A stretch of DNA of 64,000 bases, taken from the NCBI RefSeq assembly GCF_016907275.1, contig NZ_JAFBBP010000001.1:7058001-7122000 (forward strand), given 5' to 3'. The position numbers and the translations under genes were made by a program. Position 1 is the stretch's first letter, and each line of letters begins with the position of its first letter. Positions 26,078 to 33,899 of this stretch are shown here, piece after piece. The DNA comes from Micromonospora luteifusca. Lineage in GTDB: Bacteria > Actinomycetota > Actinomycetes > Mycobacteriales > Micromonosporaceae. The notes under the pieces are model-generated. The model worked only from the letters and a program-made list of their open reading frames with translations, did no database searches and was not told the DNA's origin.

Positions 26078-27823
26078 ATGAGTTCCGCACCTGCACAGCA
26101 CGACGCACCGATTGACGCACCGATCGACGCCACCCCCGCCGGCACCGACGAGGTGAACGCCTTCACCGAGCTCGGGCTCCGCTCCGAACTGCTCGGCGCG
26201 CTGTCCGCCCTCGGTTACGAGGAGCCGACCCCGATCCAGCGGGAGGCGATTCCGCCGCTGCTGGAGGGTCGGGACCTGCTGGGCCAGGCGGCCACCGGCA
26301 CCGGCAAGACGGCGGCGTTCGCGCTGCCGCTGCTGAACCTCATGACGGCACACCGTCGCGGCGGCGACCCGGTGGCACTGGTGCTGGTGCCGACGCGGGA
26401 GCTGGCGGTGCAGGTCTCCGAGGCGTTCCACCGCTACGGCAAGGACCTGGGCGCGCGGGTGCTGCCGATCTACGGCGGCCAGCCGATCGGGCGGCAGCTG
26501 CGGGCACTCGACAGCGGCGTGGACGTGGTGGTGGCCACCCCGGGTCGGGCGCTGGACCACATCGCCCGGGGCACGCTGCGTCTGGGCGGGCTGAGCACGG
26601 TGGTGCTCGACGAGGCCGACGAGATGCTCGACATGGGCTTCGCCGAGGACATCGAGGCGATCCTGGAGCACGCCCCCGCGCAGCGTCAGACGGTGCTCTT
26701 CTCGGCCACCATGCCGTCGCGCATCGACGGGATGGCCCGGCAGCACCTGCGCGAACCGGTCCGGATCGAGATCGGCCGGGAGCCGACGGTCGCGGGCGAG
26801 GCGCCGCGGGTGCGGCAGAGCGCGTACATCGTGACCCGGGCGCACAAGCCGGCCGCGCTGGGCCGGGTGCTGGACGTGGAGTCGCCCACCGCGGCGATCG
26901 TGTTCTGCCGCAGCCGGGAAGAGGTCGACCGGCTGACCGAGACGATGAACGGCCGGGGCTACCGCTCCGAGGCGCTGCACGGCGGCATGAGCCAGGAGCA
27001 GCGTGACCGGGTCATGGGCCGGCTGCGGGCGGGCACCGCCGACCTGCTGGTCGCCACCGACGTGGCGGCGCGTGGGCTGGACGTCGAGCAGCTCACCCAC
27101 GTGGTCAACTACGACGTGCCGTCAGCCCCCGAGTCGTACGTGCACCGGATCGGTCGGGTGGGCCGGGCCGGGCGCGAGGGCGTGGCGATCACCCTCGCCG
27201 AGCCGCGCGAGCACCGGATGCTCAAGACCATCGAACGGGTGACCGGCCAGCGGATCACCATCGACAAGATTCCCACCGTGGCCGACATGCGGACCCGCCG
27301 GCTGGAGCTGACCCAGGCGGCGCTGCGGGAGAGCCTGCTGGAGGACGACCTCGACCCGTTCCGGGTGATCGTGGAGACGCTGACCGACGAGTTCGACCTG
27401 ATGGAGGTCGCCCTCGCCGCGGTGAAGCTGGCCCACGAGGTGACGTCGCCGGGCTCCGACGACGAGGAGGAGATCCCGCAGGTGCCGGTGCGCGGGCCTC
27501 GCGAGGGTCGACCGGAGACCGGCGGCCGGGGTGGCGATCGGCGTGGCGGGGGCCGGCCGCGCTCGGGTGGCGGCAACACCGTCCAGGTCTTCGTCGGTTT
27601 GGGCCGGCGCGCGGGGGTGCGCCCGCAGGATTTGGTCGGCGCGATCACCGGGGAGACCGGGATCCGTGGCCGGGACATCGGCTCGATCGAGATCGCCGAC
27701 CGGTTCTCGCTGGTCGAGGTGCCGCAGGGCGTCGCCGACGAGGTGATCTCCGGGTTGCGCCAGAGCACGATCAAGGGCCGCAAGGCCACGGTGCGCCGCG
27801 ACCGCGGGGGCGACGAGCGCTGA
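26078..27823 (+). CDS. DEAD-box RNA helicase with DbpA-type RNA-binding domain
   Basis: 581 aa, CsdA/DeaD-like. Q motif GYEEPTPIQREAIP, Walker A AATGTGKT, motif Ia PTRELAVQ, DEAD at VLDEADEMLDMGF, SAT at FSATMPSR, and HRIGRVGRAGREG as motif VI. The helicase core spans about residues 28-385. A Gly/Arg-rich linker (about 465-495) precedes a C-terminal DbpA RNA-binding (RRM-like) domain with VQVFVGLGRRAGV and DIGSIEIADRFSLVEVP. Expected roles are ribosome assembly or cold-stress RNA remodelling. The short N-terminal repeat APIDAPIDA comes from a 12-bp direct duplication. Confidence 0.95.
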   Translation: MSSAPAQHDAPIDAPIDATPAGTDEVNAFTELGLRSELLGALSALGYEEPTPIQREAIPPLLEGRDLLGQAATGTGKTAAFALPLLNLMTAHRRGGDPVALVLVPTRELAVQVSEAFHRYGKDLGARVLPIYGGQPIGRQLRALDSGVDVVVATPGRALDHIARGTLRLGGLSTVVLDEADEMLDMGFAEDIEAILEHAPAQRQTVLFSATMPSRIDGMARQHLREPVRIEIGREPTVAGEAPRVRQSAYIVTRAHKPAALGRVLDVESPTAAIVFCRSREEVDRLTETMNGRGYRSEALHGGMSQEQRDRVMGRLRAGTADLLVATDVAARGLDVEQLTHVVNYDVPSAPESYVHRIGRVGRAGREGVAITLAEPREHRMLKTIERVTGQRITIDKIPTVADMRTRRLELTQAALRESLLEDDLDPFRVIVETLTDEFDLMEVALAAVKLAHEVTSPGSDDEEEIPQVPVRGPREGRPETGGRGGDRRGGGRPRSGGGNTVQVFVGLGRRAGVRPQDLVGAITGETGIRGRDIGSIEIADRFSLVEVPQGVADEVISGLRQSTIKGRKATVRRDRGGDER

Positions 27824-27828
27824 GCACG

Positions 27829-27865
27829 CCGCCGGCGACCGCCGGGGTACGACGGTCGCCGGCGG
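27829..27865. terminator. Hairpin terminator
   Basis: A perfect 13-bp stem (27829-27841 with 27853-27865) with an 11-nt loop starts 6 nt after the helicase stop and faces the convergent DoxX gene, so it probably serves both. Confidence 0.88.
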
Positions 27866-27871
27866 ATCGGC

Positions 27872-28276
27872 TCAGAAGGAGTACGGGCCGAAGCGGCCCC
27901 ACGCCACCACGGCGGCGAGGACGAGCAGCACCGTGCAGAAGATGGCGCCCTGGATCTCCAACCGACGCTCGCTCTCCGTGTCCCGCTTCTTCAGGTCGCG
28001 CAGGTGCACCAGGATGGCACCGATCATGACGATGACCAGCCCGACCGCGGCGAGGGGGGTGAGCACGGTGGCGATGCCGGTGAGCGGGGGCAGTACCAGC
28101 CCGATGGCGGCCAGCACCTCGACGAAACCGAGCGCCTTCACCTGCGACGGCGGGACCGGATCCACCCACCGCATCTTGTCGCGCAGCTTGTCCTTGGGCT
28201 GGGTCAGCTTGGCCAGTCCTGCGCCGGCGAAGGCGGCAGCGAGCAGGATCTGGATGATCCAGAGCACCAGGTTCAC
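27872..28276 (-). CDS. DoxX family membrane protein
   Basis: 134 aa, GTG start with GGAGG 7-8 nt upstream. Four membrane helices: LVLWIIQILLAAAFAGAGLA, FVEVLAAIGLVLPPLTGIA, LAAVGLVIVMIGAILVHL and FCTVLLVLAAVVAWG. The first helix and KLTQPKDKLRDKMRWVD are typical of DoxX-like proteins. In mycobacteria a DoxX protein works with thiosulfate and thiol redox partners; here no such partner adjoins, so a general membrane redox-stress role is only inferred. It is separated from lon by a strong terminator. Confidence 0.88.
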   Translation of the reverse strand: MNLVLWIIQILLAAAFAGAGLAKLTQPKDKLRDKMRWVDPVPPSQVKALGFVEVLAAIGLVLPPLTGIATVLTPLAAVGLVIVMIGAILVHLRDLKKRDTESERRLEIQGAIFCTVLLVLAAVVAWGRFGPYSF

Positions 28277-28358
28277 GGGGGTTCCTCCAGGGGGACGCCT
28301 CGCGGCGAAGAGGTAGTTGAGGGTTCAAGCGAGACAGTAGACCTGTGTCCGCGTACCG

Positions 28359-28396
28359 AAGGACCCCCGCCGTCTCTGCAGACGGCGGGGGTCCTT
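28359..28396. terminator. Strong hairpin terminator after lon
   Basis: A perfect 17-bp stem (28359-28375 with 28380-28396) closed by a 4-nt loop, 12 nt beyond the lon stop. It separates lon from doxX on the minus strand. Confidence 0.92.
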
Positions 28397-28408
28397 GTGG
28401 TGGGAGCG

Positions 28409-30739
28409 TCAGACCGTGAAGAGCGCGGGGCCCTCCAGCGCCTCGACGTCGGCCGGGCGCAGCGCCAGGGCGAGCACGTCCGCCACGTCGGCCAGGGTGT
28501 GCACGGTCAGCGCCTCGCGCACCTCGGTCGGCAGGTCGTCCAGGTCGGGCTCGTTACGCGCCGGGATGATGACCTCGGTGAGGCCGGCCCGGTGCGCGGC
28601 GAGCAGCTTCTGCTTGACTCCCCCGATCGGTAGCACCCGACCGGAGAGCGTCACCTCGCCGGTCATCCCGAACTCGGGGCGGACCGGTCGGCCGGTGACC
28701 AGCGACGCCAGGGCCGTCACCATGGTGATGCCGGCGCTCGGGCCGTCCTTGGGCACCGCGCCCGCCGGGACGTGCAGGTGGATCCGCCGTCCCGCCAGGG
28801 CGTTCGGGTCGATGCCGAGCCGGCGCCCGTTGGAGCGCAGGTAGGAGAGCGCGATGTGCGCCGACTCCTTCATCACGTCACCGAGCTGGCCGGTCAGGGT
28901 CAGCCCCGGTTCACCCTCCATGCTGGTCGCCTCGATGAAGAGCACGTCCCCACCGGCGCCGGTGACGGCGAGGCCGGTTGCCACGCCAGGCACCGCGGTG
29001 CGCTCGGCCGATTCCGGGGTGAACTTCGGCCGCCCCAGGTAGCCGGTGAGGTTGTCGGTGTCGACGCGTACCGGGGTCGGGTCGGTCGCCAGCGTCACCG
29101 CCACCTTGCGCAGGATCTTGGCCAGGGCACGCTCGAGCTGCCGTACGCCGGCCTCCCGGGTGTACTCCCCCGCGATCAGCGCGAGAGCCTCGTCGGCGAC
29201 GCCGACCTCGTCGGCGGTCAGCCCGGCCCGGTCCCGCTGCCGGGGCAGCAGGTGGTCGCGGGCGATGGCGACCTTCTCGTCCTCGGTGTAGCCGTCCAGG
29301 GTGACCAGCTCCATCCGGTCCAACAGCGGGCCGGGGATGGACTCCACCACGTTGGCGGTGGCCAGGAACAGCACGTCGGACAGGTCCAGGTCGACCTCCA
29401 GGTAGTGATCCCGGAAGGTGTGGTTCTGAGCCGGGTCGAGCACCTCCAGCAGGGCGGCGGCCGGGTCGCCGGCGTAACCGGCGGAGACCTTGTCCACCTC
29501 GTCGAGGAGCACGACCGGGTTCATCGAGCCGGCCTCGCGCAGCGCGCGGACGATCCGGCCGGGCAGCGCGCCCACGTAGGTGCGCCGGTGACCGCGGATC
29601 TCCGCCTCGTCGCGCACACCGCCGAGTGAGACCCGGACGAAGTTACGCCCGAGCGCCCGCGCCACGGACTCGCCGAGGCTGGTCTTACCCACTCCGGGAG
29701 GGCCGGCGAGGGCGAGGACGGCGCCGGAGCCGCGACCGCCGACCACGCCGAGATTGCGCTCGGCCCGCCGGTTGCGCACGGCCAGGTACTCCAGGATGCG
29801 GTCCTTCACGTCGGCCAGACCGGCGTGGTCGGCGTCGAGCACCGCCCGGGCCTCGGCCAGGTCGGTGTTGTCCTGGGTACGCGTGCCCCACGGCATCTCG
29901 AGCACGGTGTCCAGCCAGGTGCGGATCCAGCCCGCCTCCGGGGAGGCGTCACTGGCCCGCTCCAGCTTGCCGACCTCGCGCATGGCTGCCTCGCGGACCT
30001 TCTCCGGCAGCTCGGCGGCCTCGACGCGGGACCGGTAGTCGGCCGAGCCGTCCGGCTCGTCCTCGCCCAGTTCCTTGCGGATCGCGGCGAGCTGCTGGCG
30101 CAGCAGGAACTCCCGCTGTGACTTCTCCAGCCCTTCGCGGACGTCACTGTTGATCTGCTCGGTGACCTCCTGCTCGGCCAGGTAGTCCTTCACCCAGCCG
30201 ACCAGCAGCTCCAACCGGGCGGTGACGTCCGGCGCGGCGAGCAGTTCGGTCTTCTGGTCCAGGGTCAGCCAGGGCGCGTAGCCGGCCGAGTCGGCCAGCT
30301 CGGACAGGTCGGTCATCCGCTCCACCGCGTCGATGACCTGCCAGGCACCCCGCTGCTGGAGCACGGAGGTCACCAGGGCGCGGTACTCGCGGGCGAGTTC
30401 GCGCGCACGGCCGGCGGGAGCGGGTTCGTCGAGTTCGGTCGCCTCGACCCAGAGTGCGGCGCCGGGGCCGGGCACGCCGGAGCCGATCCGGGCCCGGGAC
30501 AGGCCACGGATGACGGCGGCAGGCTCACCCTCGGGCAGCCGGCCAACCTTCTCGATGGTGGCGACGACGCCGACCGGGCCGTACTCGCCGTCGATACGCG
30601 GCACGGCCAGCAGCTTGCGGTCGCCGGTCGCCCGTGCCGCGTCGATCGCGGCCTGGGTGGTCGGGTCGAGGGTCACCGGGATGACCATGCCGGGCAGCAG
30701 CACGGCGTCGGTCAGGGGAAGTACCGGAAGAGTTGCCAT
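28409..30739 (-). CDS. lon: ATP-dependent protease Lon
   Basis: 776 aa from the ATG at 30739, with AGGTG upstream; a 14-residue extension to 30781 is rejected because it runs through the operator. Domains in order: N-terminal substrate domain (residues 1-190, starting ATLPVLPLTDAVLLPGMVIP); a coiled linker; the AAA+ module with Walker A GPPGVGKTSLGES and Walker B VVLLDEVDK, and RRTYVGALPGRI between; and the C-terminal protease with the Ser-Lys dyad in KDGPSAGITM and LPIGGVKQKLLAAHR. It degrades damaged and regulatory proteins. A HAIR-like element just upstream points to control by HspR, as known for lon in Streptomyces. Confidence 0.96.
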   Translation of the reverse strand: MATLPVLPLTDAVLLPGMVIPVTLDPTTQAAIDAARATGDRKLLAVPRIDGEYGPVGVVATIEKVGRLPEGEPAAVIRGLSRARIGSGVPGPGAALWVEATELDEPAPAGRARELAREYRALVTSVLQQRGAWQVIDAVERMTDLSELADSAGYAPWLTLDQKTELLAAPDVTARLELLVGWVKDYLAEQEVTEQINSDVREGLEKSQREFLLRQQLAAIRKELGEDEPDGSADYRSRVEAAELPEKVREAAMREVGKLERASDASPEAGWIRTWLDTVLEMPWGTRTQDNTDLAEARAVLDADHAGLADVKDRILEYLAVRNRRAERNLGVVGGRGSGAVLALAGPPGVGKTSLGESVARALGRNFVRVSLGGVRDEAEIRGHRRTYVGALPGRIVRALREAGSMNPVVLLDEVDKVSAGYAGDPAAALLEVLDPAQNHTFRDHYLEVDLDLSDVLFLATANVVESIPGPLLDRMELVTLDGYTEDEKVAIARDHLLPRQRDRAGLTADEVGVADEALALIAGEYTREAGVRQLERALAKILRKVAVTLATDPTPVRVDTDNLTGYLGRPKFTPESAERTAVPGVATGLAVTGAGGDVLFIEATSMEGEPGLTLTGQLGDVMKESAHIALSYLRSNGRRLGIDPNALAGRRIHLHVPAGAVPKDGPSAGITMVTALASLVTGRPVRPEFGMTGEVTLSGRVLPIGGVKQKLLAAHRAGLTEVIIPARNEPDLDDLPTEVREALTVHTLADVADVLALALRPADVEALEGPALFTV

Positions 30740-30761
30740 CGAACACCTGCTATCGCGTTGA

Positions 30762-30782
30762 GTTGAGCGTGTCTGACTCAAG
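30762..30782 (-). promoter_or_regulatory. HAIR-like HspR operator upstream of lon
   Basis: Read toward lon: CTTGAGT, seven bases, then GCTCAAC. The HspR consensus is CTTGAGT-N7-ACTCAAG. The first half matches at 7 of 7 bases, the second at 5 of 7, and the spacing is exact. It lies 23-43 bp before the lon ATG. Confidence 0.7.
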
Positions 30783-30836
30783 TAACAAAGCGTTCCCCTT
30801 GTTCCGAGCTGTGACCCAGGACACTCTCCGCCCCGT

Positions 30837-30873
30837 CCGTCGGGTCACCCACGACCGGTGGGCGACCCGACGG
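30837..30873. terminator. Hairpin terminator of the manganese catalase gene
   Basis: A 10-bp stem, one mismatch, then 5 more bp (30837-30852 with 30858-30873) around a 5-nt loop, 8 nt past the catalase stop on the minus strand. Confidence 0.8.
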
Positions 30874-30880
30874 GACGACA

Positions 30881-31750
30881 TCAGGTGAGCTTGCTCTTCA
30901 CCGTGTTCACGACCGAGCCGGCCACTCCCGGGTTCGTGCCGTACAACCGTGGATCTCCCGGGGGCAGCACCGGCTCCGGGGCGTTCGCGCGCGGGGCATC
31001 GTCGAATCGGAACTCGCCCTTGCCGTCCGGCGCGGGTCCGGACGCCCAGCGTCCCTGGGCGGCGTCGGTGCCCGAGGAGAAGCCCAGGTAGGTGTAGCCG
31101 TACTCCTCGGTGAGGTCGCCGGAGTCCGGGAAGGCCTCCGGCACCGGCATGTCCTCCAGGCCGTCCTCCTTGAGCTGCTCGATCGCCGCCAGCCACATGT
31201 TCTGGTGCATCGTGTCGCGGGCCAGCAGGAAGCGCAGCATCTGCTTGACGCCCGGGTCGTCGGTCATGTTGAACAGCCGGGCGACCTGGAGGCGGCCCTG
31301 CGCCTCCGCCGTGACATTGAGCTGGAAGTCGGCCAGCATATTGCCGCTCGCGGTGATGTACGAGCCGTTCCAGGGCACCCCGCTGGAGTCGACCGGCAGC
31401 GCCCCGCCGCCACCGTGGATGAAGTGCGCCGGGTTCGAACCGGCGTAGGTCGCCGCGCCCCCGGGATCCTCCGCGATCCCCTCGGTCAGCGACAGCGGTG
31501 CGCTGTCCAGCAGCCGGGTGATCATCGTGACGATCATCTCGACGTGGCCCATCTCCTCGGTGCCGACGTCGAGCAGCAGGTCCTTGTACTTGCCGGGCAA
31601 CCGGCAGTTCCAGCCCTGGTAGAGGTACTGGTTGGCGACGGTCATCTCGCCCCACTTGCCGCCCAGCACCTCCTGCAGGCGGCGGGCGAACGCGGCGTCC
31701 GGACCGTCCGGTTTGGCCTCGAACTGCAGGTCCTTGACATGGCTGAACAT
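30881..31750 (-). CDS. Manganese catalase
   Basis: 289 aa, ATG with GGAGGAGG just upstream. It is a non-heme di-manganese catalase converting hydrogen peroxide to water and oxygen. The ferritin-like bundle carries the metal ligands: LGGKWGEMTVANQYLYQGWN, LLLDVGTEEMGHVEMI (Glu-Glu-x-x-His), NVTAEAQGRLQVARLFN and LLARDTMHQNMWLAAI. The C-terminal tail has TYLGFSSGTDAAQGRW and an Ala/Pro-rich end. It is transcribed alone. It fits the oxidative-stress content of the window (ergothioneine, Lon, DoxX), but I see no shared regulatory site. Confidence 0.95.
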   Translation of the reverse strand: MFSHVKDLQFEAKPDGPDAAFARRLQEVLGGKWGEMTVANQYLYQGWNCRLPGKYKDLLLDVGTEEMGHVEMIVTMITRLLDSAPLSLTEGIAEDPGGAATYAGSNPAHFIHGGGGALPVDSSGVPWNGSYITASGNMLADFQLNVTAEAQGRLQVARLFNMTDDPGVKQMLRFLLARDTMHQNMWLAAIEQLKEDGLEDMPVPEAFPDSGDLTEEYGYTYLGFSSGTDAAQGRWASGPAPDGKGEFRFDDAPRANAPEPVLPPGDPRLYGTNPGVAGSVVNTVKSKLT

Positions 31751-31836
31751 CCGGCCTCCTCCTTGTACCCGACAATCGGTAGCGAGGCCGTTCCCGCCTC
31801 AGTGGCCCGAACGAGCCAACCCGTGTCCCCGTCGGG

Positions 31837-32568
31837 TCAGCGCACCGGACCGGCGATCGGCAGCAGCACCTCCAGCGCCACACCGCGCGGCTGCAGCCGG
31901 TGCACCCGCAGCGCTCCCCCATCCGCCGCGACGAGTTGCCGCACGATCCACAACCCCAGCCCGGACATCCCGCCGGCCGGCGCCGGCCGGCGCAGCGCGG
32001 CCAGCAGCGCATCGTCGACCCCACCCTCGTCGGTGACCAGGATGCTCAGGCCGGAACCGCGCAGGGTGGCGTAGAGCCCGATCTGCCCCGCAGGCGGCCC
32101 GTGCCGCAGCGCGTTCTCCACCAGGTTGATGAGCACCTGCCGGGTCCGCCCGGCCGGCACGGGGCAGGAGCCCGCCCGCCGGGTGGCCCGCGCACGCCGC
32201 CGACCGATCGGCACCAGCGTGGCGACCTCGCGCAGGATGCCCGCCAGCGCGACGGCCGGCTCCGGCTGCGGGGCCAGCGCCAGCGCTCCGATGCCGGCCG
32301 CCGCGTCGCGCAGCAGGCTCTGCAGGTGGACGGCCTGGTCACGGGCCAGCTCGGTGATCGCCCGCCGGTCGGGCCCGGTCAACTCGCGACGCTCGTCGGC
32401 CAGCGCGCGGGTCAGCGAGGTCAGGGTGCTGATCGGCGTACGGAACTCGTGGCACAACACCCGCAGGAGCAACTCGGAATCGACCTCGGGTGCTCGGATG
32501 TCACCGGGTGCCGGCTCGATTCGGCGCAACCCTCGCAGCAGGCCCTGCAAACCGTGCCGTGCGCGCAT
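31837..32568 (-). CDS. Small soluble sensor histidine kinase
   Basis: 243 aa with no membrane helix and almost no N-terminal sensor domain. HisKA box LLLRVLCHEFRTPISTLTSL has its His at about residue 40. ATPase motifs: RQVLINLVENALRHGPP (N box), VTDEGG (D-box variant of DxGxG) and GLGLWIVRQLVAADGG. It is divergent from a LuxR-family response regulator 65 nt away, a likely cognate. Without an input domain, it probably reads a partner protein or a cytoplasmic cue. Confidence 0.88.
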   Translation of the reverse strand: MRARHGLQGLLRGLRRIEPAPGDIRAPEVDSELLLRVLCHEFRTPISTLTSLTRALADERRELTGPDRRAITELARDQAVHLQSLLRDAAAGIGALALAPQPEPAVALAGILREVATLVPIGRRRARATRRAGSCPVPAGRTRQVLINLVENALRHGPPAGQIGLYATLRGSGLSILVTDEGGVDDALLAALRRPAPAGGMSGLGLWIVRQLVAADGGALRVHRLQPRGVALEVLLPIAGPVR

Positions 32569-32633
32569 CCACCCGACTCCCCTCGTTCGGTGCGTACCCG
32601 CATGATCGGTACCCGCTGGGGAACGGCGCAGAC

Positions 32634-33275
32634 ATGCCGGGAGCCTCCACCATCCGACTCGTCGTCGTGGACGATCACCCCCTCTTCGTTCGCGGCCTGG
32701 AGTTGCTGCTCCCGATCACCTCCGAGGGCCGGGCCGAGGTCGTCGCCTCGACCGGCGACGCCGCCGCCGCCGCGGCGCTGGTCAGCCGCTGCCACCCCGA
32801 CCTGGCTCTGGTCGATCTGCACATGCCGGCACCCGGTGGCATCCGGGCGGTGGCCGCGATCCGGCGGACCACCCCGGGGGTACGGGTGGTCGCGATGTCC
32901 GGTTCCGCCGACCCCGCACCGGCGCTGGAGGCGCTGCGAGCCGGTGCCGAGGGATTCCTGCCGAAGACCAGCGAACCGGAGGAACTACTCCCCCCGCTGC
33001 TGGCCATCCTCGACGGCTGGGCGGTGCTGCCGGCCGGACTGCTGCGCGCCATGCTGCGGCCCACGCACGCCACATCGGTCGACCTCGACGGCGAGGAACG
33101 TCGACTGCTGCGGGCGATCGCCGGCGGCCGCACCACCGTCGACATCGCCGAAGAACTGCACGTCTCGGAGCGGACGGTGAAACGGATGACCGCCGCGTTG
33201 CTGCGCAGACTACGGGTGTCCACCCGGGCGGAGGCGGCGGCCGTCGCCGGTCACACCGGTCTCCTCGGCGATTGA
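32634..33275 (+). CDS. LuxR-family response regulator
   Basis: 213 aa from the ATG at 32634. Receiver: RLVVVDDHPLFVRGLELL, phospho-acceptor in LALVDLHMPAPGG, VVAMSGSADP and GFLPKTSEP, so all key residues are present. The C-terminal helix-turn-helix is a less typical LuxR form: LDGEERRLLRAIAGGRTTVDIAEELHVS, then ERTVKRMTAALLRRLRVS. It is divergent from the soluble histidine kinase. Confidence 0.9.
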   Translation: MPGASTIRLVVVDDHPLFVRGLELLLPITSEGRAEVVASTGDAAAAAALVSRCHPDLALVDLHMPAPGGIRAVAAIRRTTPGVRVVAMSGSADPAPALEALRAGAEGFLPKTSEPEELLPPLLAILDGWAVLPAGLLRAMLRPTHATSVDLDGEERRLLRAIAGGRTTVDIAEELHVSERTVKRMTAALLRRLRVSTRAEAAAVAGHTGLLGD

Positions 33276-33419
33276 AGCCCCTTCATCGCACCGATTCGCG
33301 GTTTTGCTCGGTAACGGAATCACGACGCGCCGAATGAATAGGAGGCATATTGTTGCGGATTACCGGGGTGATAGGTCAGACTTTGGACACATCCCGCCGC
33401 ACACAGGGAGTAATCGGCA

Positions 33420-33767
33420 ATGGCGAGAAAAGTAATCACGGTCCTGACCGACGACCTCGACGGCGGCAAGGCCGACCGGACGGTCGAGTTCAGTCTCGAT
33501 GGCGTGGCCTACACGATCGACGTCTCGGATGAAAATGCCGGCGTCCTGCGCAAGACACTGGATCCGTACATCAATGCGGGTCGGCGGATCGGGCGCGGTC
33601 CGGTGGACAGCACGCGTTCAGTCCGACGGCCGGGGCGACCCACCGGCGCCGGAATGGATCGGGAGCAGAACCGGGCCATCCGGGAATGGGCCGTCAAGAA
33701 CGGCTACAAGATTTCCGAACGGGGCCGGATCCCGGTTGAGGTCGTCGAGGCGTACAAGGCGCGCTGA
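33420..33767 (+). CDS. lsr2: Lsr2 nucleoid-associated protein (xenogeneic silencer)
   Basis: 115 aa. N-terminal dimerisation domain (residues 1-60): [16 protein letters not shown], then [22 protein letters not shown]. The C-terminal DNA-binding domain (about 78-115) has [20 protein letters not shown] followed by [12 protein letters not shown]; the RGR turn inserts into the minor groove of AT-rich DNA. GGGAG lies 9 nt before the ATG. The 140-bp leader is AT-rich for this genome. An open frame beginning TTG at 33350/33353, behind a perfect AGGAGG, runs across the lsr2 start in another frame to 33532 and could be a regulatory upstream frame. Confidence 0.96.
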   Translation: MARKVITVLTDDLDGGKADRTVEFSLDGVAYTIDVSDENAGVLRKTLDPYINAGRRIGRGPVDSTRSVRRPGRPTGAGMDREQNRAIREWAVKNGYKISERGRIPVEVVEAYKAR

Positions 33768-33780
33768 CACACGAGTTGAC

Positions 33781-33814
33781 GACGGGGTCTCGCCGGAAAC
33801 GGCGGGACCCCGTC
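33781..33814. terminator. lsr2 terminator with GAAA tetraloop
   Basis: A 15-bp stem (33781-33795 with 33800-33814, one G-U pair) capped by GAAA, 13 nt after lsr2. Confidence 0.92.
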
Positions 33815-33844
33815 GGATTGTCCGGGCACCGAAACGACGCGGCT

Positions 33845-33880
33845 GCCGGTCACCCAGGGTTCTCGCCCCGGGTGACCGGC
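33845..33880. terminator. Hairpin terminator of the secreted-protein gene
   Basis: An 11-bp perfect stem (33845-33855 with 33870-33880) and a 14-nt loop lie 19 nt past the stop of the minus-strand gene. It is back to back with the lsr2 terminator. Confidence 0.85.
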
Positions 33881-33899
33881 CGCCGTTCGTCCAGCCGGA

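Noticed and set aside
31425-31445. tRNA T-loop-like GGTTCGAACC
   Set aside because: It lies inside the manganese catalase coding sequence, with no acceptor, D or anticodon stems around it.
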